Positions 6,939-13,074 of a DNA stretch of 13,074 nucleotides are shown here, in pieces; position 1 is the stretch's first letter, and each line of letters starts with the position of its first letter. Source of the DNA: Balneolaceae bacterium (GTDB lineage: Bacteria > Bacteroidota > Rhodothermia > Balneolales > Balneolaceae); NCBI GenBank assembly GCA_007129085.1, contig SKWF01000115.1, forward strand, positions 1-13,074. The letters run 5' to 3'. Made by a program: the position numbers and the translations under genes. The notes beneath the pieces are model-generated. The model was not told the DNA's origin, searched no databases, and was given only the letters and a program-made list of their open reading frames with translations.

Positions 6939-8726
6939 ATGGAATTTCCTCCAACAACGTTACCCGCACTTCTTCAAGAAGGACTCCAACGATTTAGTAA
7001 CGGGTTGTTTACATCAACAAAACGGAACGGTAAGTGGGTAGAAACGTCCGTTGAAGAGTATAAAGAGAAGGTTCAAAACTTTGCGTATGGATTGTATCAG
7101 TTGGGGGTTCGTCCCGGCAGTAAAGTTACCATCCACTCCGAAAATAGTACCGAATGGCTCATTTGTGACCTTGCCATACTAAGTCTGGGTGCGGCAAATG
7201 TACCGATTTATACCACACAGCCGGGTGAACAGATCAAATATATTCTAGAAAACTCCGAATCGGTTGTACACATCGTTTCAACGGATGAGATGTTTGCAGA
7301 AACTAAGCCTTTTATTAAAGATTTGGATTCGGTTTCTGCCGTAGTAAAGATTTTTGGATCTGCCGACGGGGATGAAAAGATGTTTGATGATATTCTTGAA
7401 GCCGGGAAAAAGCTAAGGGCGGAGAAACCGGAACTACTCGATGAACTTACATCAAAAATAGACCCGGATGATGTTGCCACATTGATTTATACATCGGGCA
7501 CCACGGGGGTACCGAAAGGAGTGATGTTGACCCACAACAACATCGCCTCTAACGTTCAGGCCTCTATGGAACGGCTGCCTTTTGAGATGGAGCGATTTAA
7601 TGGTGAGCCTGTTTTGTCGTACCTGCCGCTATCACACGTCTTTGAGCGGATGATCACCTATATGTATATCTCAATGGCGGCGAAAATTCACTATATCGAA
7701 GTGATTGAGGAAGTTCGGGATGATATGGGGCATGTAAAACCATTTTTTATGGCAACTGTACCAAGACTGCTTGAAAAAATTCAAACCGGCGTTAAGGTGA
7801 AAGGTCAAGAGATGACAGGTCTCAAGAAAAACCTCTACTACTGGGCGATTTATATGACGGAAGATTTTGATCCGGAAAATCCACCTAAAGGATTGGGGGC
7901 AGTAAAAAGGAAAGTAGCCGACAAGTTGATCTACAGTAAAATCCGTGAGCTATTCGGCGGTAATTTACACGGAATGGTAAGTGGTGGAGCAGCACTGTCG
8001 CCTGAAGTCTTTAAATTTATGAATGCCCTTGGAATTATTTGTGTGCAGGGCTATGGTTTAACTGAAACTTCTCCGGTAATAACTGTGCAAACACCCGACT
8101 CAATGCGAATTGGAACATCAGGGAAGCCTCTTTCAAACGTAGAGGTGAAGATTGCCGATGATAAAGAGATCCTCACCCGCGGCCCACATGTGATGAAAGG
8201 GTACTATAAACTGCCCGATAAAACGAAGGAAGTTATGACCGATGATGGGTGGTTTAAAACCGGCGATGTCGGGAAATTAGATGAGGATGGATACCTCTAC
8301 ATAACCGATCGGAAAAAGTCGATGTTTAAGCTTTCAACCGGGAAATATGTGGCGCCGCAACATGTTGAAAACATGGTGATCAACAGCGGATATATCGACC
8401 AGGTTGTAGTTGTGGGATATCAGCGAAAATTCTGCTCCGCTTTAATTGTACCATCGTATGATAACGTGAAAAAACGGCTAAAAAGAGATGGTTACACTCC
8501 CGGTGATGAGATCCACAAAGATGAGAAAGTGATTGAAATGATTCAGAATGAAGTGGATAAAGCTAATAAAGAGTTATCACCCTGGGAAAAGGTGAAGAAG
8601 TTTACCTTGCTGAAAGAGCCGTTGTCGATTGATTCCGGAGAGTTAACACCTACACAAAAAGTGAAGCGACCGGTAATTAATGAAAACTATAAGGAGGAGA
8701 TCGATAAGATGTATGCAGAAGAATAG
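6939..8726 (+). CDS. Long-chain fatty-acid--CoA ligase (AMP-forming)
   Basis: The 595-residue product is an adenylate-forming enzyme that activates fatty acids to acyl-CoA with ATP, feeding beta-oxidation or lipid synthesis. Motifs in order: ATP P-loop LIYTSGTTGVPKG (~182-194), LSYLPLSHVFER (~226-237), MVSGGAALSPEVFKF (~346-360), GYGLTETSPV (~371-380), WFKTGDVGKLDEDGYLYITD (~438-457) with the hinge RKK and STGKYVAPQHVEN (~466-478), and the C-terminal ELTPTQKVKRPVI carrying the catalytic lysine. The length fits the FadD15/long-chain subgroup rather than acetyl-CoA synthetase. The ATG at 6939 is preceded by AAGG about 10 bases upstream; the ATG at 6913 is out of frame. The stop TAG runs straight into repeat array A4. 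It heads the beta-oxidation cluster with fadN 118 bp downstream. Confidence 0.94.
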   Translation: MEFPPTTLPALLQEGLQRFSNGLFTSTKRNGKWVETSVEEYKEKVQNFAYGLYQLGVRPGSKVTIHSENSTEWLICDLAILSLGAANVPIYTTQPGEQIKYILENSESVVHIVSTDEMFAETKPFIKDLDSVSAVVKIFGSADGDEKMFDDILEAGKKLRAEKPELLDELTSKIDPDDVATLIYTSGTTGVPKGVMLTHNNIASNVQASMERLPFEMERFNGEPVLSYLPLSHVFERMITYMYISMAAKIHYIEVIEEVRDDMGHVKPFFMATVPRLLEKIQTGVKVKGQEMTGLKKNLYYWAIYMTEDFDPENPPKGLGAVKRKVADKLIYSKIRELFGGNLHGMVSGGAALSPEVFKFMNALGIICVQGYGLTETSPVITVQTPDSMRIGTSGKPLSNVEVKIADDKEILTRGPHVMKGYYKLPDKTKEVMTDDGWFKTGDVGKLDEDGYLYITDRKKSMFKLSTGKYVAPQHVENMVINSGYIDQVVVVGYQRKFCSALIVPSYDNVKKRLKRDGYTPGDEIHKDEKVIEMIQNEVDKANKELSPWEKVKKFTLLKEPLSIDSGELTPTQKVKRPVINENYKEEIDKMYAEE

Positions 8727-8837
8727 TCGTGAGTCATAAGTCGTGAGTCTTTAGAAAGATTCAGGACTTATTTTAGACTCGTACTATTCATTGATTGGAA
8801 AAAATCTCACGACTCAAGACTAATCATTCAAGACTAT
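8724..8837. repeat. Inverted pair of heptad arrays (A4 plus, A5 minus) filling the gap between acyl-CoA synthetase and fadN
   Basis: A4 runs from the synthetase TAG stop (8724-8726) into four in-phase units TCGTGAG, TCATAAG, TCGTGAG and TCTTTAG (8727-8754). A5 (8806-8837, minus strand) reads TAG, TCTTGAA, TGATTAG, TCTTGAG, TCGTGAG. AGTCGTGAG in A4 pairs exactly with CTCACGACT in A5. The 51-bp interior has no gene, so the whole looks like a small gene-less inverted-repeat element covering almost the full 118-bp intergenic space up to 7 bp before the fadN ATG. Confidence 0.75.
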
Positions 8838-8844
8838 CATTCCC

Positions 8845-11226
8845 ATGACAAAAGAATCACGAAATCAGACGAATAAAATCCAAAACGTTGTAATTCTGGG
8901 TTCCGGGGTGATGGGCAGTCAAATCGCGGCTCATTGCGTGAATGCGGGGCTGAAGGTAAAATTGCTTGACCTGAAATCGGACGATCCGAATCGGCCCAAT
9001 AAAACGGCTGAGGAGAACATTCAGAAACTGACAAAGATGAATCCTGCACCGCTTGCAATGCCGGAATGGTCAGAGCGGATTTCCCCGGGAAATTTTGAAG
9101 ATCACTTGGAGTGGGTAGAAGAAGCCGACTGGGTCTGTGAAGTTATTGTTGAGCGTATGGACATCAAAAAAGAGATGATGGCCAAACTTGAGAAGGTGCG
9201 AACGCCGGGTACAATTGTGAGTTCAAATACATCGGGATTACCGATTTCGGAGATTAGTGAAGATGTTTCTGATGAGTTTAAGGAGCACTTTCTAGGTACC
9301 CATTTTTTCAATCCGCCGCGTTATATGAAGCTGCTGGAAATCATCCCAACGGAGAGTACGGATGATGAGGTTGTAGAGTACATGACCAACTTTTGCGAGA
9401 AAATACTCGGTAAGGGTACCGTACTCTGTAAAGATACTCCAAACTTCATTGCCAACCGTATTGGGGTGTTTTCTATGGCCTCGATTATGCCGTGGTTTTT
9501 TAACGGAAAATTCAGGGCTGAAGAGATCGATTTCCTAACCGGAACGCTAACCGGATATTCCAAAGCGGCAACATTTCGAACGGCAGATATGGCGGGGCTT
9601 GATGTTTTGAATCATGTGGCGGAAAATCTCTATCCCGCCGTACCTGATGATGAACGTCGTGAGATATTTAAAGTACCTGGCGGGTTTAAAAAGATGGTAG
9701 ATGAGGGTGCCCACGGAAATAAAAAGGGCCATGGGTTTTACAAGAAAGTAAAGGGCGATAAAGGAAAAGAATATCATGTTGTAGATCCTGATACGCTTGA
9801 TTATGAACCGCAGCAAGATGTCTCCTTTAAATCTGCCGATAAAGCCAAAAAAGAGTTTAAAACCTCCGGCGAGCGGTTGAAGTATTTGGTAAACCGGGAT
9901 GACGAAGTCGGGGAGTTTCTTTGGGAAATACACTGCGACCTGCTGCTATACGCGGCCAACAGAATTCCCGAAATTACGGAATCAGTTGAGGCGATTGACC
10001 GTGCCATGCAGTGGGGCTTTAACTGGGAGCTCGGGCCGTTTCAGCGATGGGATGCGATCGGCGTAAAAGAGTCTGTAGAACGTATGGAAGAGGAGGGGAG
10101 AACCGTTCCGGATTCGGTGAAACAGATGCTTGAAGACGGGCGAGACTCTTTTTATAAAAAAGATGGCACCGTATATAATCTGGCGACGGAAGAGGTTGAA
10201 AAACTCTCTCCACCGGCGAAAGGGGCACTAACCGTATCAACTCTTAAGAAAAAAGCGAATGAAGTTTGGGGCAACAAAAGTGCCGGACTATATGATATGG
10301 GAGACGGCGTAGCGCTCTTTGAATTCCGTACAAAGCAGCAGACGCTCGGGTTTGAGCTGGTGAAATCAGTTGAATACGCCTGCGAAATCGTTGAGGAGCA
10401 GTTCGATGCACTGGTTATTGGTCATGATAAAGAGAATTTCAGCTATGGAGCGAATCTTGGTGAGGCCGGAGAAGCACTTAAAAAAGGAGATTTTGATCAG
10501 ATTACGGAAGCCGTGGAGAATTTCCAGCGTGTTGCTGTGGGGCTTCGGTACCAGCCGTTTCCGATTGTTGGAGCGGTAGCCGGTCGCTGTTTTGGTGGCG
10601 GTGTGGAGTTTATGATGCACTGCGACAGAGTGGTTGCTCATCACGAACTGTACTGTGGACTTGTGGAACTTGGTGTCGGGTTGATACCGGCCGGTGGTGG
10701 AACAAAAGAGCTGCTGCTTCGCGCAATGAATAAAGTGCAAGAGTCAGAGGATGCTGATCCGTTGCCATATCTTAAAGACGCGTTTAAAACGATCGGCTTG
10801 GCGAAGGTATCAGACAGCGCTCAAAAGGCGAAAGAGCTGGGCTATCTGCGTGACAGCGATAGAATTGTAATGCACCGTGACCTGCTTTTGTCCGCAGCAA
10901 AACAGGAGGCAAAATCGATGGCCCAATCCGGCTACAGGCCGCCTGCTGAGCCAAAAATTAAACTGCTGGGTCAGACCGGAAAAAGTGTGTTGGATGTTAC
11001 GCTATACATTATGGCCGAAGCGAAATGGGCATCGCCGTATGATAAAGTACTGGCCGGGAAAGTGGCGGACATTATGACGGCCGGTGACATCAGCGAAGCC
11101 CAGGAAGTTCCGGAATCGTACGTACTGAAACTAGAACGCGAAGCGATTTTGGAGTGCTTCAAAGACGAGCGAACTCACAAACGAATGGAGCATATGCTTA
11201 AGACGGGGAAACCTCTTAGAAACTAG
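8845..11226 (+). CDS. fadN: 3-hydroxyacyl-CoA dehydrogenase/enoyl-CoA hydratase fusion, FadN type
   Basis: The 793-residue bifunctional beta-oxidation enzyme hydrates trans-2-enoyl-CoA and oxidises the 3-hydroxyacyl-CoA with NAD+. The dehydrogenase comes first: NAD fold VVILGSGVMGSQIAAH (~15-30), catalytic S128 in SSNTS, H153 in THFFNPP with E165, and N204 in FIANR, then dehydrogenase C-terminal domains to ~460. The hydratase/isomerase domain follows (~480-680): an oxyanion-loop region near NFSYGANL, E588 in RCFGGGVEFMMHCD and E608 in GLVELGVGLIPAGGGT, the two Glu residues needed by crotonases. Order and length match Bacillus subtilis FadN (about 790 residues), not E. coli FadB/FadJ, where the hydratase comes first. 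Downstream fadA mirrors the fadN-fadA order of B. subtilis, here interrupted by a four-helix-bundle gene. There is no clear ribosome-binding site; array A5 lies just before the ATG and the TAG stop opens array A6. Confidence 0.94.
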   Translation: MTKESRNQTNKIQNVVILGSGVMGSQIAAHCVNAGLKVKLLDLKSDDPNRPNKTAEENIQKLTKMNPAPLAMPEWSERISPGNFEDHLEWVEEADWVCEVIVERMDIKKEMMAKLEKVRTPGTIVSSNTSGLPISEISEDVSDEFKEHFLGTHFFNPPRYMKLLEIIPTESTDDEVVEYMTNFCEKILGKGTVLCKDTPNFIANRIGVFSMASIMPWFFNGKFRAEEIDFLTGTLTGYSKAATFRTADMAGLDVLNHVAENLYPAVPDDERREIFKVPGGFKKMVDEGAHGNKKGHGFYKKVKGDKGKEYHVVDPDTLDYEPQQDVSFKSADKAKKEFKTSGERLKYLVNRDDEVGEFLWEIHCDLLLYAANRIPEITESVEAIDRAMQWGFNWELGPFQRWDAIGVKESVERMEEEGRTVPDSVKQMLEDGRDSFYKKDGTVYNLATEEVEKLSPPAKGALTVSTLKKKANEVWGNKSAGLYDMGDGVALFEFRTKQQTLGFELVKSVEYACEIVEEQFDALVIGHDKENFSYGANLGEAGEALKKGDFDQITEAVENFQRVAVGLRYQPFPIVGAVAGRCFGGGVEFMMHCDRVVAHHELYCGLVELGVGLIPAGGGTKELLLRAMNKVQESEDADPLPYLKDAFKTIGLAKVSDSAQKAKELGYLRDSDRIVMHRDLLLSAAKQEAKSMAQSGYRPPAEPKIKLLGQTGKSVLDVTLYIMAEAKWASPYDKVLAGKVADIMTAGDISEAQEVPESYVLKLEREAILECFKDERTHKRMEHMLKTGKPLRN

Positions 11227-11256
11227 TAAATGGTAGAAAGACGATAGACAATAGAT
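11224..11256 (+). repeat. Heptad-phased array A6, left inverted terminal repeat of the intact four-helix-bundle unit
   Basis: The fadN TAG stop is followed in phase by TAAATGG, TAGAAAG, ACGATAG and ACAATAG. Aligned to the reverse complement of 11712-11744 without gaps it matches at 23 of 33 positions, with the outer 8 (TAGTAAAT) and inner 6 (ATAGAT) perfect. It belongs to the same 7-bp periodicity as the TCNTGAG arrays but has a different unit sequence. Confidence 0.7.
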
Positions 11257-11276
11257 GTAATTTAAAATTTTACATT

Positions 11277-11338
11277 AAAAGTGTAAGGATTATTCAATTT
11301 CGAGTTCATACAGATAGTAACCTTAATTTAAATCTGTA
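11277..11338 (+). promoter_or_regulatory. Structured leader of the intact four-helix-bundle gene
   Basis: The box AAAAGTGTAAGGA (11277-11289) is identical to that before the pseudogene copy. After it, TACAGAT (11309-11315) and ATCTGTA (11332-11338) form a perfect 7-bp stem ending 5 bases before the ATG. The pseudogene leader has a hairpin at the same place with a different sequence, which suggests the structure rather than the sequence is kept. An AT-rich inverted repeat ATGTAA/TTACAT (11255-11275) lies just before the box. Confidence 0.55.
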
Positions 11339-11343
11339 GGACA

Positions 11344-11709
11344 ATGAATAACTTTAGAAAGTTGAAAATTTGGGAAAGGTCAATTGAATTATCTACCGAT
11401 ATTTATAGGACAACAAATCAATTTCCAAAATCTGAACTTTATGGTATTACGTCACAAATAAGACGAGCGGTTGTCTCAATTAGTTCAAACATTGCAGAAG
11501 GTGCCGGAAGACAGTCACAAAAAGAGTTTGTACAGTTTTTAAATATTGCAAAAGGATCCTGCTACGAACTTGAAACACAACTTTTAATTTCAAAAAATCT
11601 CAAATTTATTGAAGAAGAAGATTTTCGAAATTTGGAAGAAAAGTTGGTCCAAATTGAAAAAATGATATACGCTTTAGTAAAAAAGTTGAATAAAGAATTG
11701 AATTACTAA
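11344..11709 (+). CDS. Four-helix-bundle protein (S23/IVP-like, 23S rRNA intervening-sequence family), intact copy
   Basis: The 121-residue product starts MNNFRKLKIWERSIELS and carries the family core ELYGITSQIRRAVVSISSN, IAEGAGRQSQKEFVQFL and CYELETQLLISKNL; the remainder is predicted helical and charged. Relatives are encoded in intervening sequences of 23S rRNA or as stand-alone genes, mostly of unknown function, and are structurally related to the DGR accessory protein Avd. It lies between fadN and fadA in the same direction, 117 bp after one and 90 bp before the other. Its base composition is clearly more AT-rich than that of its neighbours, and inverted heptad repeats bound it on both sides, so it looks inserted. 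The old name 'S23 ribosomal protein' is misleading; no ribosomal role is claimed. It may form a homopentameric bundle like its relatives. Confidence 0.9.
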   Translation: MNNFRKLKIWERSIELSTDIYRTTNQFPKSELYGITSQIRRAVVSISSNIAEGAGRQSQKEFVQFLNIAKGSCYELETQLLISKNLKFIEEEDFRNLEEKLVQIEKMIYALVKKLNKELNY

Positions 11710-11711
11710 AA

Positions 11712-11744
11712 ATCTATAGACCATATACTATTGACAATTTACTA
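11712..11744 (-). repeat. Heptad-phased array A7, right inverted terminal repeat of the intact four-helix-bundle unit
   Basis: Read on the minus strand: TAG, TAAATTG, TCAATAG, TATATGG, TCTATAG in 7-bp phase. It mirrors array A6 and begins 3 bp after the four-helix-bundle stop codon. Confidence 0.7.
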
Positions 11745-11799
11745 AAACACCTTCTCAAGAGGGGAGTTATGAATTCCTAACATTTTTAATATCTGAACT

Positions 11800-12987
11800 A
11801 TGAAGAAAAACAACGAAGTTGTAATCGTAGCAGCAAAGCGAACCGCATGTGGAAAGGCGAATAAGGGATCGCTCCGGTTTACCCGACCTGACTCCATGAT
11901 GGGGGAAATAATTAAAGATCTGTTGAAACATTCGCCGGGTGTAGAGCCGGAGATGGTGGAGGATGTAATTGTGGGGTGTGCATTTCCGGAAGCATCACAG
12001 GGGATGAACGTGGCGCGGCAGAGTGCTTTTTTAGGTGGATTGCCTGATAGTGTGCCCGGAATGACCATCAATCGGTTTTGCTCCTCGGGATTACAGACGA
12101 TCGCCATGGCCGCGGAACGAATTATGGCGGGAGGCGCGGAAATTATCATCGCCGGTGGGGTGGAGAGCATGAGCCAAGTACCGATGGGCGGAGTGTCATT
12201 TCAGCCCAATCCTAAGCTGGCAGAAGAGCGTCCTGAGGTCTACATTAGCATGGGGTTGACCGCAGAAAATGTCGCGGACAAATATGGGGTGAGCCGAGAG
12301 GATCAGGATGAATTTGCATATAATAGTCACCGAAAAGCGATAAAGGCGTGGGAAGAGGGATATTTTGATGATCAGATCACGCCAATGGAGATAACGCACA
12401 AATATGTAACGGCCGGTGGAGAAGTTGAGAAGGAAACATTTACGTTTGATAAAGATGAAGGCCCGAGAAAAGATACAAATATGGAGGCTCTTGGTGGATT
12501 GCGGGCCGTCTTTAAACAGGGAGGATCGGTTACGGCCGGAAACTCATCACAAATGAATGATGCGGCAGCGGGTGTTTTGGTGATGACACGAGCAAAAGCT
12601 GAAGAGCTTGGACTTGAGCCGATCGCAAAATACCATGGATTTGCCGTAGCGGGTGTTGCCCCCGAAATAATGGGAATCGGGCCTGTGGAGGCGATACCGA
12701 AAGTGTTGAAACAGACCGACATCAAATTGGAAGATATTGATCTGATTGAACTCAATGAAGCATTTGCAGCGCAATCACTGGCGGTCATTCGAGAAGTAGG
12801 CCTCGACTCCAAAAAAGTAAATATCAACGGCGGGGCTATTGCGATGGGGCATCCGCTTGGCTGTACCGGTGCTAAGCTGACCACACAGATCCTACACGAC
12901 CTCCAAAGGCTCGATAAACGCTACGGCATGGTAACGATGTGCATCGGCGGCGGAATGGGCGCTGCGGGGATATTTGAGAAGGTTTAG
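11800..12987 (+). CDS. fadA: Acetyl-CoA C-acyltransferase (3-ketoacyl-CoA thiolase)
   Basis: The 395-residue thiolase cleaves 3-ketoacyl-CoA with CoA to acetyl-CoA and a shortened acyl-CoA, the last step of the beta-oxidation cycle. The nucleophile C94 is in NRFCSSGLQT; NEAFAAQSLAV, NGGAIAMGHPLGCTGA with H351, and the C-terminal MCIGGGMGAAGIFE with the general base C381 complete the active site. Length and motifs are normal. The context downstream of fadN supports a degradative role rather than acetoacetyl-CoA synthesis, although the sequence alone cannot exclude it. The ATG at 11800 is the first usable start; an in-frame ATG at 11770 meets a stop after three codons. The TAG stop is followed in phase by heptad array A8. 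An acyl-CoA dehydrogenase gene (fadE-like) would be expected downstream. Confidence 0.95.
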   Translation: MKKNNEVVIVAAKRTACGKANKGSLRFTRPDSMMGEIIKDLLKHSPGVEPEMVEDVIVGCAFPEASQGMNVARQSAFLGGLPDSVPGMTINRFCSSGLQTIAMAAERIMAGGAEIIIAGGVESMSQVPMGGVSFQPNPKLAEERPEVYISMGLTAENVADKYGVSREDQDEFAYNSHRKAIKAWEEGYFDDQITPMEITHKYVTAGGEVEKETFTFDKDEGPRKDTNMEALGGLRAVFKQGGSVTAGNSSQMNDAAAGVLVMTRAKAEELGLEPIAKYHGFAVAGVAPEIMGIGPVEAIPKVLKQTDIKLEDIDLIELNEAFAAQSLAVIREVGLDSKKVNINGGAIAMGHPLGCTGAKLTTQILHDLQRLDKRYGMVTMCIGGGMGAAGIFEKV

Positions 12988-13008
12988 TTGATAGTCCTGA
13001 GTCGTGAG
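12985..13008 (+). repeat. Heptad-phased array A8 starting at the fadA stop codon
   Basis: The TAG stop is followed by TTGATAG, TCCTGAG and TCGTGAG without a gap. The orientation is plus, like every other left-hand array. Its expected minus-oriented partner is not in the window and may lie beyond base 13074. Confidence 0.75.
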
Positions 13009-13023
13009 AATGGCAGGTACACT

Positions 13024-13044
13024 CCCCTCCTTCGCAAGGAGGGG
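13024..13044. repeat. GC-rich REP-like hairpin near the right edge
   Basis: A perfect 9-bp stem CCCCTCCTT / AAGGAGGGG closes on CGC and is followed by CCGGGGGTGG. Similar CCCCTCC-hairpin-GGAGGGG elements are common between genes in Bacteroidota-type genomes. No T-run follows, so it is not a classical terminator, though it could stop or protect the fadA transcript. It is much more GC-rich than its surroundings. Confidence 0.7.
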
Positions 13045-13074
13045 CCGGGGGTGGTTGGCCGGGAAAGCTGTGGA

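Noticed and set aside
5663..8837. CRISPR array
   Set aside because: The repeat units are only 7 bp, adjoining and without spacers, and no cas gene is present.
9547..9933. Minus-strand open frame of 128 codons within fadN, hydrophobic in places
   Set aside because: It is antisense to the dehydrogenase domain, lacks a start context and resembles no known family.
11255..11275. AT-only inverted repeat after fadN as a terminator
   Set aside because: The stem is weak and almost free of GC, and no T-run follows in the right position; fadA probably depends on readthrough or its own promoter.
11344..11709. Ribosomal protein S23 as the function of the four-helix-bundle gene
   Set aside because: The family name came from an early misassignment of proteins encoded in rRNA intervening sequences; no rRNA gene is in the window.

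Overview
The window most likely comes from a Bacteroidota/Balneolota-type bacterium (Balneolales-like). This is inferred from a SusD-family outer-membrane protein, Tat/lipoprotein-tagged periplasmic sugar enzymes, stand-alone four-helix-bundle ('S23/IVP') genes and weak Shine-Dalgarno sites. The species cannot be named from the sequence alone.

Left part (1-5520): a carbohydrate-uptake and sugar-oxidation locus. It holds the C-terminal part of a SusD-like glycan-binding protein, a TIM-barrel sugar isomerase/epimerase-like lipoprotein, a gluconate 2-dehydrogenase subunit 3-like protein with Tat and lipobox signals, a creatininase-family hydrolase and, convergent to these, a GMC flavoprotein. 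Three clear intrinsic terminators separate the units. The small-subunit/GMC pair resembles FAD-dependent glycoside or sugar dehydrogenases, so the locus may capture a glycoside at the outer membrane and oxidise it in the periplasm. The substrate is not visible.

Middle (5521-6938): a four-helix-bundle gene killed by a single in-frame TAG (minus strand), with a structured leader and flanking repeats, followed by a YdiI/MenI-like hotdog thioesterase. A dyad-containing intergenic region separates the thioesterase from the divergent acyl-CoA ligase gene.

Right part (6939-12987): a fatty-acid degradation cluster on the plus strand. It contains a long-chain acyl-CoA synthetase, a FadN-type 3-hydroxyacyl-CoA dehydrogenase/enoyl-CoA hydratase fusion and a FadA thiolase. 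Together they cover acyl activation and three of the four beta-oxidation steps; no acyl-CoA dehydrogenase is seen. An intact second four-helix-bundle gene sits between fadN and fadA.

The most unusual structure is a family of exact 7-bp-period arrays (consensus near TCNTGAG) at gene boundaries. Plus-oriented arrays always lie left and minus-oriented arrays right, so they form inward-facing inverted pairs. The pairs enclose the dead four-helix-bundle gene, the live one, and one empty interval. Four of the arrays start in heptad phase at the TAG stop codon of the neighbouring gene. The two four-helix-bundle genes also share a leader box and a hairpin whose position is kept while its sequence differs. 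This looks like a non-autonomous or poorly described insertion unit.
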